DNA of 64,000 nt from Thauera chlorobenzoica (GTDB lineage Bacteria > Pseudomonadota > Gammaproteobacteria > Burkholderiales > Rhodocyclaceae). The notes beneath the pieces are model-generated. The model saw nothing but the letters and a program-made list of their open reading frames with translations, searched no databases and was not told where the DNA came from. Of the stretch, positions 35,792-43,944 are shown in pieces. How positions within the stretch are numbered: the first letter of the stretch is position 1; each line of letters begins with the position of its first letter. A program made the translations under genes and the position numbers. The stretch is from positions 1,178,001 to 1,242,000 of the forward strand of contig NZ_CP018839.1 in NCBI RefSeq assembly GCF_001922305.1, in the 5' to 3' direction.

Positions 35792-37924
35792 GTGAAATAC
35801 CAGCAGCTTGCCGCCCTGAGCGCGGCCCTCGGCGCCGCGTTCGCCGCCGCCGCCGAAACCCTGCCCGTGCTGGGCGAAGTCAGCGTCACCGCGACGCGCG
35901 AGGCGCGCCCGCTCGGCGAGACCCCGGCCACGGTGTCTGCAGTGAAGGAGCAGACCCTCGCCGCGACCCGCCCGGCGCACCCGAAGGAAGTGCTCAACCA
36001 GGTTCCCGGAGTGTGGATCAGCAACCTGTCGGGCGAAGGCCACTCCACCGCGATCCGCCAGCCGCTGACCACCGCCGCGGTCTATCTCTATCTGGAAGAC
36101 GGCATTCCGACGCGCTCGACCGGCTTCTTCAACCACAACGCGCTGTACGAGATCAACGTGCCGCAGTCGGGCGGGCTGGAAGTCTCCAAAGGCCCGGGCA
36201 GCGCGCTGTACGGTTCGGACGCGATCGGCGGCACGATCAACGTGCTCACGCGCACGCCGCCTTCCGGGCCCGAGTTCGAGCTCGGCGGCGAGGCCGGCGC
36301 GCACGGCTGGGGCCGGGTGCTGGCGAGCGGCGGCGACGCCGATGCGGACGACGCCTGGCGCGCCAGCCTGAACCTGACCCACAGCGATGGCTGGCAGCGC
36401 GACGCCGGCTACGACCGCCGCGCCGGCACCCTGCGCTGGGACCGCGCGCTGGCCGACGACGCGCTGCTGAAGACCGTGCTGTCCTTTTCCAGCGTCGACC
36501 AGCAGCACGTCGGCAGCCTGAACCGGGCCGAGTTCCACCACGCGCCGCGCAGCAACAACATTCCGTTCTCCTTCCGCGAAGTCGAGGCCTTCCGCCTGTC
36601 GACCGCCTTCGAGCGTGAGACTGCCACCACCCTGCTGTCGGTGACGCCGTACTTCCGCGACAACCGGATGAAGATCATCCCGAGCTGGACGGTCAGCTAC
36701 GACCCCAACCGTTACCTGACCGAGAACCAGTCCTTCGGCTTCCTGAGCAAGTACCGGATGGATTTCGCGCCGCTGCGCGCGCGCCTCATCGCCGGCTTCG
36801 ATGTCGACTACAGCCCCGGCTCGCGCGACGAGGATTCGATCGCCCTGACGCGCACGACCAACGCCTTCGGCGGCACCTCCTACCGCCTCGACCGTGCCGT
36901 GGCGGCGGTGCAGATCTATCGCTACGACGTCACTTTCCGCGCCCTCTCGCCTTATCTCCACGGCGAAATCTCGCCCCTCGAGCGTCTGCGCGTCACTGCC
37001 GGAGTGCGTTACGACGACATGCAATATGACTACACGAACAAGTTCAACGGCGGTGCGGCCGGCGCCACCCAGGGGGTGGCGGGACCTTTCCCGGGGAACG
37101 GCTGGTACGGCCACGCCGCCAGCACCAAGGTCGGCTACCACCACCTCAGCCCGAAGCTGGGCGCCACCTGGGCGTTCACCGAGCAGCTGAGCGGCTTCGT
37201 GTCCTACAGCAACGCCTTCCGTGCGCCCTCCGAAAGCCAGGTCTTCCGCGGCAGCCGCGAGTCCAGCGCGGCGCGCGCGCAGGCCCAGGCCGAATCGCTG
37301 CTGAAGCTCAAACCGGTCGTCGTCGATAGTTTCGAGACCGGCTTGCGCGGCCATGCGGGCGGCCTCAGCTACGAACTGTCCCTTTATCACATGACCAAGA
37401 AGGACGACATCGTCAGCTTCCAGGACCCGCTCACCAACCAGCGCACCGCGGTCAATGCCGGCGAGACCCTGCACCGCGGTGTTGAGGCCGGCCTCGGCCT
37501 GGCGCTGGCGCGCGACTGGCGGCTCGACGCCAGCCTGTCCTACGCCAAGCATACGTACGAAACCTGGGTCGTGTCGGGCACGGCCGATTTCAGCGGCAAG
37601 GAGATGGAAACCGCCCCGCGCCTGCTCGCCAACACCCGCCTGAGCTACGCGCCGGCGGCAATGAACGGCGGGCGCGTGCAGCTCGAATGGTTCCGCCTCG
37701 GCAGCTACTGGCGCGACGCCGCCAACACCAGCAAGTACGACGGCCACGACCTCTTCAACCTGCGCGCGAGCGTCCCCTTCGCCAAGGGCTTCGAGGCCTA
37801 CGCCAGCGTCACCAACCTGTTCGACCGTCGCCACGCCGAGACTTCGGGCCTGTCGAGCGGTGCAGCCAGTTACACCGCCGGCCTGCCGCGCACCGTCTAT
37901 GCCGGCCTGCAGGCGAAATGGTGA
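35792..37924 (+). CDS. TonB-dependent receptor, probably metal (copper) uptake
   Basis: This 710-residue outer-membrane receptor has a short signal (QLAALSAALGAAFAAAAE) and a TonB-box/plug region (EVSVTATREARPLGETPATV, LNQVPGVWISN, KGPGSALYGSDAIGG). The barrel ends in a typical terminal strand (TVYAGLQAKW). GTG 35792 is preceded by AAAGGAG at 35779-35785, so the longer frame from 35762 is rejected. It has no STN domain and thus no FecIR-type signalling. The neighbouring DUF2946, Cys/His-bearing BNR protein and thioredoxin-like protein suggest a redox metal, most likely copper, as ligand; this is inference. Confidence 0.88.
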   Translation: MKYQQLAALSAALGAAFAAAAETLPVLGEVSVTATREARPLGETPATVSAVKEQTLAATRPAHPKEVLNQVPGVWISNLSGEGHSTAIRQPLTTAAVYLYLEDGIPTRSTGFFNHNALYEINVPQSGGLEVSKGPGSALYGSDAIGGTINVLTRTPPSGPEFELGGEAGAHGWGRVLASGGDADADDAWRASLNLTHSDGWQRDAGYDRRAGTLRWDRALADDALLKTVLSFSSVDQQHVGSLNRAEFHHAPRSNNIPFSFREVEAFRLSTAFERETATTLLSVTPYFRDNRMKIIPSWTVSYDPNRYLTENQSFGFLSKYRMDFAPLRARLIAGFDVDYSPGSRDEDSIALTRTTNAFGGTSYRLDRAVAAVQIYRYDVTFRALSPYLHGEISPLERLRVTAGVRYDDMQYDYTNKFNGGAAGATQGVAGPFPGNGWYGHAASTKVGYHHLSPKLGATWAFTEQLSGFVSYSNAFRAPSESQVFRGSRESSAARAQAQAESLLKLKPVVVDSFETGLRGHAGGLSYELSLYHMTKKDDIVSFQDPLTNQRTAVNAGETLHRGVEAGLGLALARDWRLDASLSYAKHTYETWVVSGTADFSGKEMETAPRLLANTRLSYAPAAMNGGRVQLEWFRLGSYWRDAANTSKYDGHDLFNLRASVPFAKGFEAYASVTNLFDRRHAETSGLSSGAASYTAGLPRTVYAGLQAKW

Positions 37925-37955
37925 GGATGGAAATGGCGATTTATCAGGAGCAAGG

Positions 37956-39188
37956 ATGATGAAAAGGATGTTGTGGTCATGGGGGCGCCGGGTGTGCGGC
38001 GCCGTGCTTGCGTTGGGCATCGTGGGCGCCGCCGCCGCGCATGGCGGGCATGTGGCAACGGACAAGCCGGTAATGGAAAAAGCGGTGGCGGACAAGCCGG
38101 CGAAGGCGGCGCGGCCCGAACTCGGCACCAGCGCCGCGATCGCGCCCGACGGCAGCTGGTACGCGGTCGCCAGCCGCGACGGCCATGTCGTGCTCCACCG
38201 CAGCACCGACGCCGGCCAGCACTGGGTCGAAGCGGCGGTGGTCAACCGCGTCCCGGAGGCGATCGCGGCCGACGGTGAGAACCGGCCGCAGCTCGCCTTC
38301 GCCGCCGACGGCGCGGTGCTGGTGTCGTGGGCGCGCCGTTTCGAGGAGCGTTTCACCGGCGACGTCCGCTTCGCGCGCGCTGCCGACGGCCTGCACTTCG
38401 ACGAGCCGGTGACCGTGCATCGTGACCGCAGCATCGTCGGCCACAGCTTCAATGCGATGCGGGTGATGAGCGACGGCCAGGTGGTGCTTGCCTGGATCGA
38501 CGGCCGTGACGGTGCCGCAGCCAGGCGCGAGGGCGGCGACTACCGCGGCTCGGCGATCTATGCCGCGCTGTCCGATGACGGCGGACGCAGCTTCCGGCCC
38601 GAAGTGAAGCTCGTCGACCACAGCTGCCAGTGCTGCCGGCTGGCGCTGACCGAGGACGTCGACGGCGCGCCGCTGCTGCTGTGGCGCCACGTTTTCGCGC
38701 CCAACGAGCGTGATCACGCGCTCGCCCGTGTCGACGCCGACGGCGCTGCGGCGCCGCTTGTGCGCGCAACCTTCGACCGCTGGCAGATCGATGCCTGCCC
38801 GCACCATGGCCCGGCGCTGGCGGTCGCCGCCGACGGCAGCCGCCATGCAGTGTGGTTCAACCAGCGCGCGGGCGCGGGGCGGGTGTTCTACGGCCGCCTC
38901 AGCGCCGGCGCGGTCGAAGGCCAGCGCGCGGTCGGCGGGCCGCGCGCCGCGCATGCCGACATCGCCCTTGCCGGTGTGCGCCTTGCCATCGTGTGGAAGG
39001 AATTCGACGGCGAGCGCACCCGGCTTTTCGCCGAACTCTCCGACGATGGCGGGCGCAGCTTCCGCAGCCAGGAACTGGCCGCCACCGCGGGTGCGTCCGA
39101 CCAGCCGCGCCTGTTGCGCCGGGGCGAGACCCTGTTCGCGTTCTGGCGCACCGCCGATGAAGGCATGAAGGGGTATGCACTGCGATGA
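37956..39188 (+). CDS. Exported BNR/sialidase-like repeat protein with CxCC motif
   Basis: This 410-residue protein has a signal peptide (VLALGIVGAAAAHG) and Asp-box repeats (STDAGQHW 83-90; SDDGGRSF 206-213 and 362-369), indicating a six-bladed propeller. The sialidase catalytic residues are not evident. Instead it carries SCQCCR (C224, C226, C227) and CPHHG (C281, H283, H284), which look like metal ligands. AGGAG at 37946-37950 supports ATG 37956. It sits 31 bp after the receptor and overlaps the thioredoxin-like gene by 4 bp. The function is unknown; metal binding or delivery is plausible. Confidence 0.78.
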   Translation: MMKRMLWSWGRRVCGAVLALGIVGAAAAHGGHVATDKPVMEKAVADKPAKAARPELGTSAAIAPDGSWYAVASRDGHVVLHRSTDAGQHWVEAAVVNRVPEAIAADGENRPQLAFAADGAVLVSWARRFEERFTGDVRFARAADGLHFDEPVTVHRDRSIVGHSFNAMRVMSDGQVVLAWIDGRDGAAARREGGDYRGSAIYAALSDDGGRSFRPEVKLVDHSCQCCRLALTEDVDGAPLLLWRHVFAPNERDHALARVDADGAAAPLVRATFDRWQIDACPHHGPALAVAADGSRHAVWFNQRAGAGRVFYGRLSAGAVEGQRAVGGPRAAHADIALAGVRLAIVWKEFDGERTRLFAELSDDGGRSFRSQELAATAGASDQPRLLRRGETLFAFWRTADEGMKGYALR

Positions 39189-39820
39189 AGACGAACCACC
39201 TGAGGAAAAATGCGGTAGCCGTGCTGGCTGCCGTGTTCGCCGCCGTGCTGCTGGGCTGGGCGACGCCGGCCGCGGCGGACACGATGACGGCGAGCGTGCC
39301 CGCCGCGGCGGGTGCCGCTGCGATGCCTCCCACCGCACCGGCTTTCGTCAGCCTCGATGCGGCCGGCGCGCGCCGCCTCGTCGCCCCCGCCGCCCACCGC
39401 GCGCCGACCATCCTGGCGCTGTGGTCGGCCGAGTGCGTGCATTGCAAGAAGAACCTCGCCCTGTTCGCGGCGATGGCGCAGGCCGAGCCCGGCCTGCGCC
39501 TGATCACGCTCGCCGTGGAACCGGCCGAGCCGCAGCTGGGCGCGATCCTCGAGCGTTTCGGCGTGCCCGGCGAGCGTTTTGCCTATGGCGATGAGGCCCC
39601 TGAGCGCCTGGCCTTCGCCATCGATCCCGACTGGCGCGGCGAACTGCCGCGCACGCTGTTCTTCGACGGTCGCGGTGGGGCAGTGGCGGTATCGGGCGTG
39701 CTCGGCGAGGCGCGGGTGCGCGAGCTGCTCGGCCTGGGCGCGGCGGGGCCTCAGGGCCGCGGTGCGCCCCTGCCTGCATCCAGCGCCCGCCACGCGGCGC
39801 GCACCGCGTCCGCACCGTAG
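39185..39820 (+). CDS. TlpA/thioredoxin-like exported protein
   Basis: This 211-residue protein has a signal peptide (VAVLAAVFAAVLLGWATPAAA) and a thioredoxin-fold redox site LWSAECVHCKKN with C84 and C87. It should act as a periplasmic thiol oxidoreductase, possibly reducing the Cys of the upstream BNR protein before metal loading. It overlaps that gene (ATGA). Its last 24 codons overlap the convergent EcsC-type gene by 70 bp, so the low-complexity tail (SSARHAARTASAP) may be recent read-through. Confidence 0.82.
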   Translation: MKTNHLRKNAVAVLAAVFAAVLLGWATPAAADTMTASVPAAAGAAAMPPTAPAFVSLDAAGARRLVAPAAHRAPTILALWSAECVHCKKNLALFAAMAQAEPGLRLITLAVEPAEPQLGAILERFGVPGERFAYGDEAPERLAFAIDPDWRGELPRTLFFDGRGGAVAVSGVLGEARVRELLGLGAAGPQGRGAPLPASSARHAARTASAP

Positions 39821-40569
39821 CGGCGTTCGAGCCGGCGCACGGTGAAGTGGCCGCGGCTGACGTCCTGGAAGTGGTTCATGAACATCAGGTTGATCGCCGC
39901 GCCCGCGGCGGCGCCGATGCCCGGCACCAGCATGCCGGCGGCCTTCTGCGTGAGCTGGACCTTGTAGCGCGCGGCGACGAGGGTGATCAGGCGCACCAGC
40001 GCGGGCGCGCCCTCGGCGCTCAGGCCCTTTTCGGCGAGATGGCGGGCGGCCTCGCTGACGCCGGTGGCGAGCGCTGCGCGCACCGCGTAGTAGCCGGCAT
40101 CGGCGGCGTCGTCGCTGCGCGCGGGGCCGCCGAGGGCGAACACTTCGAGCGCCGCCAGGCGTGCGCCGGGGGCGGTGATGTCCTCGCCCTCGGCGCGCGC
40201 GATGTCGAGGATGGCGCGCATGATCAGCACCGTCGACAGCGGAATTTCCACCGTCAGCCCGGCGAGGCCGAAGGCGCCGCCGGCGCCGCCGCTGACCGAG
40301 CCGAGCAGCTTGTGCAGGCGCGGCGAGGCGCTGTCCGCTTCCGCCTTCAGCGTTTTTGCCGCCGTGGCGAGCGCGCGCAGCAGGGCGTCATGGGCGAGCG
40401 CGCCGACGCGGGCGCGCCAGGCCTGCGGCAGGCGGGCGAGGCCGCGTTCGAGCGGGCTGCCGATGAAGCCGCTCAGGCGCGCGGCGAGGCTGGGGTTGTC
40501 CAGCAGCCAGCGCGCCCGGGCGAGGGCTTCGAGGTCGTCGGCAGTGAGCATGGGCGGAGTGGCGTTCAT
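39751..40569 (-). CDS. EcsC family protein
   Basis: This 272-residue protein has an amphipathic, Ala-rich region and hydrophobic segments (GGAGGAFGLAGLTVEIPLSTVLIMRAI and AAGMLVPGIGAAAGAAINLMFMNHF) characteristic of EcsC proteins, named after a gene near the Bacillus EcsAB transporter. The latter motif ends with FQDVSRGHFTVRRLE. The biochemical role is unknown. It overlaps the convergent tlpA-like gene by 70 bp. Confidence 0.85.
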   Translation of the reverse strand: MNATPPMLTADDLEALARARWLLDNPSLAARLSGFIGSPLERGLARLPQAWRARVGALAHDALLRALATAAKTLKAEADSASPRLHKLLGSVSGGAGGAFGLAGLTVEIPLSTVLIMRAILDIARAEGEDITAPGARLAALEVFALGGPARSDDAADAGYYAVRAALATGVSEAARHLAEKGLSAEGAPALVRLITLVAARYKVQLTQKAAGMLVPGIGAAAGAAINLMFMNHFQDVSRGHFTVRRLERRYGADAVRAAWRALDAGRGAPRP

Positions 40570-40726
40570 CCTGGACCGGGGGAAGGCACGGCGGCGATTG
40601 CGGCTTCCGGTGATTTTTTAGCGGGGCTTTCGCGCGGATCGCGGTGGCGGAGCCGAACAGGCGGTCCCGCTCGCCTGTGTTCAGACGCGGGTTCGGGGGC
40701 CGGTGTTCCCACCCCCGGCGGCAGGC

Positions 40727-41395
40727 TCAGGACGGCTTGCCCGTCTGCAGCGACTGCAGGATCGCCGCCCCCAGCACCGCCGCCGATTGTGCGCCGGACA
40801 GCGCCAGTTTGCGGTTGAGGATGAAAAAGGGCACGCCGTCGATGCCCTGCCGGCGCACGCCCTCGGCCATGCGCCCGACCTTGTCGATGTCCGCCTTGCC
40901 GACGAGGTAGGCGGCCACTGCGTCGCGGCGGTCGCCGCAGGCGGCGGCAAGGTCGGCCAGCGTGTCCGCATCGCCGATGTCCCGCCCTTCCTGGAAATGG
41001 GCGGCGAACAAGGCCTGGGCCAGCGCCTGGATGTGGGCCGGCTTGCGCCCCGCGGCCTGCGCCCGGTACATCAGGCGGTGGGCGTCGAGGGTGTTGGGGC
41101 GGGTCTGGATGCGCTCGAAGGCGTAGTGCAAGCCGTCCATCGCGGCGGCCTCGCGCACGCTGTCGAGCACCGCCTCGGCCTTGATCGGGCCGCCGAACTT
41201 GGCGTCGAGGAAGGCGCGGTAGGGCTCGCCCGCCGCCGGCGTGTCCGGGTTGAGGAAAAAGGGCAGCCAGTTCACCCGGACTTCGAGGTCGGGGCGGCTG
41301 GCGCGGAGTTCGGCGAGGGCATGGTCGAGGCGGGTCTTGCCGAGGAAGCACCAGGGGCAGACGAAGTCGGAAACGAGGTCGATGTCGAGGATCAT
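40727..41395 (-). CDS. DsbA/FrnE-family thiol oxidoreductase
   Basis: This 222-residue cytosolic protein has a thioredoxin-like fold with CPWC at residues 13-16 and the cis-Pro segment GIDGVPFFILN. The family (2-hydroxychromene-2-carboxylate isomerase/FrnE) lacks a signal peptide and acts in disulfide exchange or polyketide metabolism. GAPDH-like features are absent. It is separated from EcsC by 157 bp with nothing recognisable. Confidence 0.88.
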   Translation of the reverse strand: MILDIDLVSDFVCPWCFLGKTRLDHALAELRASRPDLEVRVNWLPFFLNPDTPAAGEPYRAFLDAKFGGPIKAEAVLDSVREAAAMDGLHYAFERIQTRPNTLDAHRLMYRAQAAGRKPAHIQALAQALFAAHFQEGRDIGDADTLADLAAACGDRRDAVAAYLVGKADIDKVGRMAEGVRRQGIDGVPFFILNRKLALSGAQSAAVLGAAILQSLQTGKPS

Positions 41396-41467
41396 GGCGA
41401 AGGTCGGGAGGCGGGAGGGGGCGGCTACCGTGCGGGAAGGTGGTGCACCCGCGGGCGGCGGGCCGGG

Positions 41468-42874
41468 TCAGAGGTAGCGGGCGATGAAGCAGGGTTGCGC
41501 CGGGTCGCTGCCTGCGGGCAGCGCCAGCCACACCCGCCGGCCGCTGCCGGGGACGCGCGCGAGCGCACTGCCGTCGGCGGCGAGGACCTGCGCCGGGACG
41601 CCGTCGCGGTTGCCGCCAGGTTGCACGAATTCGAGCCGGTCACCGGGGGCGAAGCCGTTCTTGACTTCGACTTCGGCCAGTCCGCGGGCGGCATCGTAGC
41701 CCACCACTTCGCCCACCAGCAGGCTGCGCCCGGACTCGGAATGGCCGCGCAGGTAGTTCTGCTGTTCGGGGGTGTGGTGGCGCTGGTAGAAGCCGTCGGT
41801 GTAGCCGCGGCTCGCCAGCCCTTCGAGTTCGCCGAGCAGGCGGGGGTCGAAGGGGCGGCCGGCGAGGGCGTCGTCGATCGCGCGGCGGTAGCCCTGGGCG
41901 GCGCGGGCGACGTAGTACGGGCTCTTGGTGCGGCCTTCGATCTTCAGCGAATCGACGCCGATCTCGACCAGGCGGTGCACGTGCTCGATCGCGCGCAGAT
42001 CCTTCGAGTTGAGGATGTAGGTGCCGTGCTCGTCCTCTTCGATCGGCATCAGCTCGCCGGGGCGGGTGCCTTCTTCGAGCAGCCACGGCTTGCTGCCGCC
42101 GAGGTGGCGCGGGCCGCCGCCGAGCGTCAGCTCGCGCCGGCTGCGGGTGGCGGTGCCGACCGCACCGGCGTCTTTCGGGGTGCCGATGGGCGGGCCGCCG
42201 TCGGTGTGGACGTTGCCGCTGGCGTCCTCGCCCGCTGCGTGCAGGCTGTAATCCCAGCGGCAGGCGTTGGTGCAGCTGCCCTGGTTGGGGTCGCGGTGGT
42301 TGAAGTAGCCCGACAGCAGGCAGCGTCCGGAGTAGGCGATGCACAGCGCGCCGTGGACGAAGACTTCGAGCTCGATGTCCGGGCAGGCGTCGCGGATCTC
42401 GGCGATCTCGTCGAGCGACAGTTCGCGCGACAGGATGATGCGCTTGACCCCGACCGACTGCCAGAAGCGCACCGACGCGTAGTTGGTGGTATTGGCCTGC
42501 ACCGAGAGGTGGAGGTCCGTCTCCGGCCAGCGCTCGCGCACCAGCATCATCAGCCCGGGGTCGGCCATGATCAGGGCATCGGGGCGGAGCGCGATCACCG
42601 GCGCCATGTCGGCCTCGAAGCTGCGCACCTTGGCGTTGTGCGGGGTGATGTTGGCGACCAGGTAGAACAGCTTGCCGGCGGCGTGGGCGGCGTCGATGCC
42701 GGCGGCGAGCGTATCGAGCTGGCCGAAGCTGTTGTTGCGCACGCGCAGCGAATAGCGCGGCTGGCCGGCATAGACCGCGTCCGCGCCGTAGGCGAAGGCG
42801 GTATGCATCATCTCCAGGGTGCCGGCGGGGGCGAGCAGTTCGGGGCGGCGGGCGGCGGCAGGGGGGGCGGGCAT
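41468..42874 (-). CDS. trhP: U32 peptidase family protein (TrhP/YegQ-like tRNA hydroxylation)
   Basis: This 468-residue protein has the N-terminal ELLAPAGTLEMMHTAFAYGADAVY and the U32 signature EVFVHGALCIAYSGRCLLS. Further Cys follow (GSCTNACRW), which in this family bind an iron-sulfur cluster. The length and C-terminal domain fit YegQ/TrhP, which takes part in prephenate-dependent 5-hydroxyuridine formation in tRNA, rather than the shorter UbiU/UbiV. An unusual insert rich in Gly/Thr (about 215-250) separates the Cys region from the KDLRAIEHV block. Confidence 0.85.
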   Translation of the reverse strand: MPAPPAAARRPELLAPAGTLEMMHTAFAYGADAVYAGQPRYSLRVRNNSFGQLDTLAAGIDAAHAAGKLFYLVANITPHNAKVRSFEADMAPVIALRPDALIMADPGLMMLVRERWPETDLHLSVQANTTNYASVRFWQSVGVKRIILSRELSLDEIAEIRDACPDIELEVFVHGALCIAYSGRCLLSGYFNHRDPNQGSCTNACRWDYSLHAAGEDASGNVHTDGGPPIGTPKDAGAVGTATRSRRELTLGGGPRHLGGSKPWLLEEGTRPGELMPIEEDEHGTYILNSKDLRAIEHVHRLVEIGVDSLKIEGRTKSPYYVARAAQGYRRAIDDALAGRPFDPRLLGELEGLASRGYTDGFYQRHHTPEQQNYLRGHSESGRSLLVGEVVGYDAARGLAEVEVKNGFAPGDRLEFVQPGGNRDGVPAQVLAADGSALARVPGSGRRVWLALPAGSDPAQPCFIARYL

Positions 42875-43064
42875 CGGCGGCGAGGGGCGGTCAAAAGCGC
42901 ATTTTACGCTGCGGCGAGAAAACAGCCCAAAGGCGGCTCCCCGGGGGCAGCGACCCGAAGGCGCTGCGGTCCCTCTCCGGACGGGCCGGCCGCGCCGCGC
43001 GCCGCACCACGGCCGGAACGGAATGGGGCGTCCAGTCGGTCGTGGTGGGTTCGGGTTCGATCGA

Positions 43065-43637
43065 TCAGGGGGTGCGCGGCAGCACGGTCAGCACGCGCAC
43101 GATGAAGGCGTGGAACTCGTTCATGTAGTTGCGCAGGAAGTCGGCCGTCGACGGGTCGGTGACCTGGCCGTCTTCGGTGATCAGTCCGGGCTTGAACTGG
43201 AGGTAGGCCTCGACCGTATTCATCAGGGGAGCGTTGCAGAAGCACAGCACGCCGCGCAGGCTCTGCTGCGCGAGCGCGGTGCCGATCGAGCCGGGGGAGG
43301 CACCGATCACGCCCGCGGGCTTGCGGGCAAGGGAGTTCTTGCCCCAGGGGCGGCTCGCCCAGTCGATCGCGTTCTTCAGCCCGCCGGGAATCGAGCGGTT
43401 GAATTCGGGGGTGACGAAGAGGATGGCATCGACCTCGGCAATGTTCTTCTTGAGGGCGCGTGCGACCGGCGGGAAGTCGGCATCGTAGTCCTGGCTGTAC
43501 AGCGGCAGGTCCTTGATCGGGATTTCGCTCAGTTCCAGTTCGGGCGGCGCCAGGCGCACCAGCGCTTTCGCCAGCAGGCGGTTGATCGACGTGCTCGACA
43601 GGCTGCCGACGAAGTAGCCAACCTTGTACTTGCTCAT
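43065..43637 (-). CDS. NADPH-dependent FMN reductase (ChrR/YieF-like)
   Basis: This 190-residue flavodoxin-like reductase has the FMN phosphate loop GSLSSTSINRLL and the flavin motif TPEFNRSIPGGLKNAIDWAS. Such enzymes reduce quinones, chromate or azo compounds in the cytosol. AAGGAG lies 7-8 bases before ATG 43637; the longer frame to 43835 has no site. It is divergent from amtB across a 307-bp gap that holds the amtB control sites and otherwise nothing I can identify. Confidence 0.92.
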   Translation of the reverse strand: MSKYKVGYFVGSLSSTSINRLLAKALVRLAPPELELSEIPIKDLPLYSQDYDADFPPVARALKKNIAEVDAILFVTPEFNRSIPGGLKNAIDWASRPWGKNSLARKPAGVIGASPGSIGTALAQQSLRGVLCFCNAPLMNTVEAYLQFKPGLITEDGQVTDPSTADFLRNYMNEFHAFIVRVLTVLPRTP

Positions 43638-43829
43638 GGGGGTCTCCTTGCGGGGCGGTGCGCCGGGGGCGGCCTGCTCCCGGTGTGTGGGCTGCGCGTG
43701 GCCGCGAACGCCGTTGGCGGGAATCGTTTTCATATGCCGGCCACGCTTCACCATAGGTGAGCCGCATCGCGGCGGCAACTCGCTCCGGCCGGCGCCGGAC
43801 GCACCAGGTTGGAGGGTGGCGCGTGCAGA

Positions 43830-43848
43830 GCGCACGCTGGTGGTGCGC
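43830..43848 (+). promoter_or_regulatory. Probable NtrC binding site upstream of amtB
   Basis: GCGCAC-N7-GTGCGC is a perfect 6-bp dyad with the GCAC-N7-GTGC spacing of NtrC sites. It lies 53 bp upstream of the -24 element of the sigma-54 promoter at 43901. A second, weaker GCACC half-site precedes it at about 43800. Confidence 0.6.
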
Positions 43849-43900
43849 AGGAATGCCCGGTAATGGTGGCAACGGCGTGTTCCGGTGCGGTTTGTCGCAC

Positions 43901-43917
43901 TGGAACAGTGCTTGCTT
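43901..43917 (+). promoter_or_regulatory. Sigma-54 promoter of amtB
   Basis: TGGAACAGTGCTTGCTT matches the -24/-12 consensus TGGCAC-N5-TTGCW at all but one position. The invariant GG (43902-43903) and GC (43914-43915) are exactly 10 bp apart. It is 28 bp before the amtB ATG. Confidence 0.8.
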
Positions 43918-43944
43918 CAAAAGGACGTCCGATATGGAGGTCTT

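Noticed and set aside
35675..38452. A 925-codon minus-strand frame opposite the TonB receptor
   Set aside because: No recognisable domain; the opposite strand has signal peptide, plug and barrel features plus a ribosome site.
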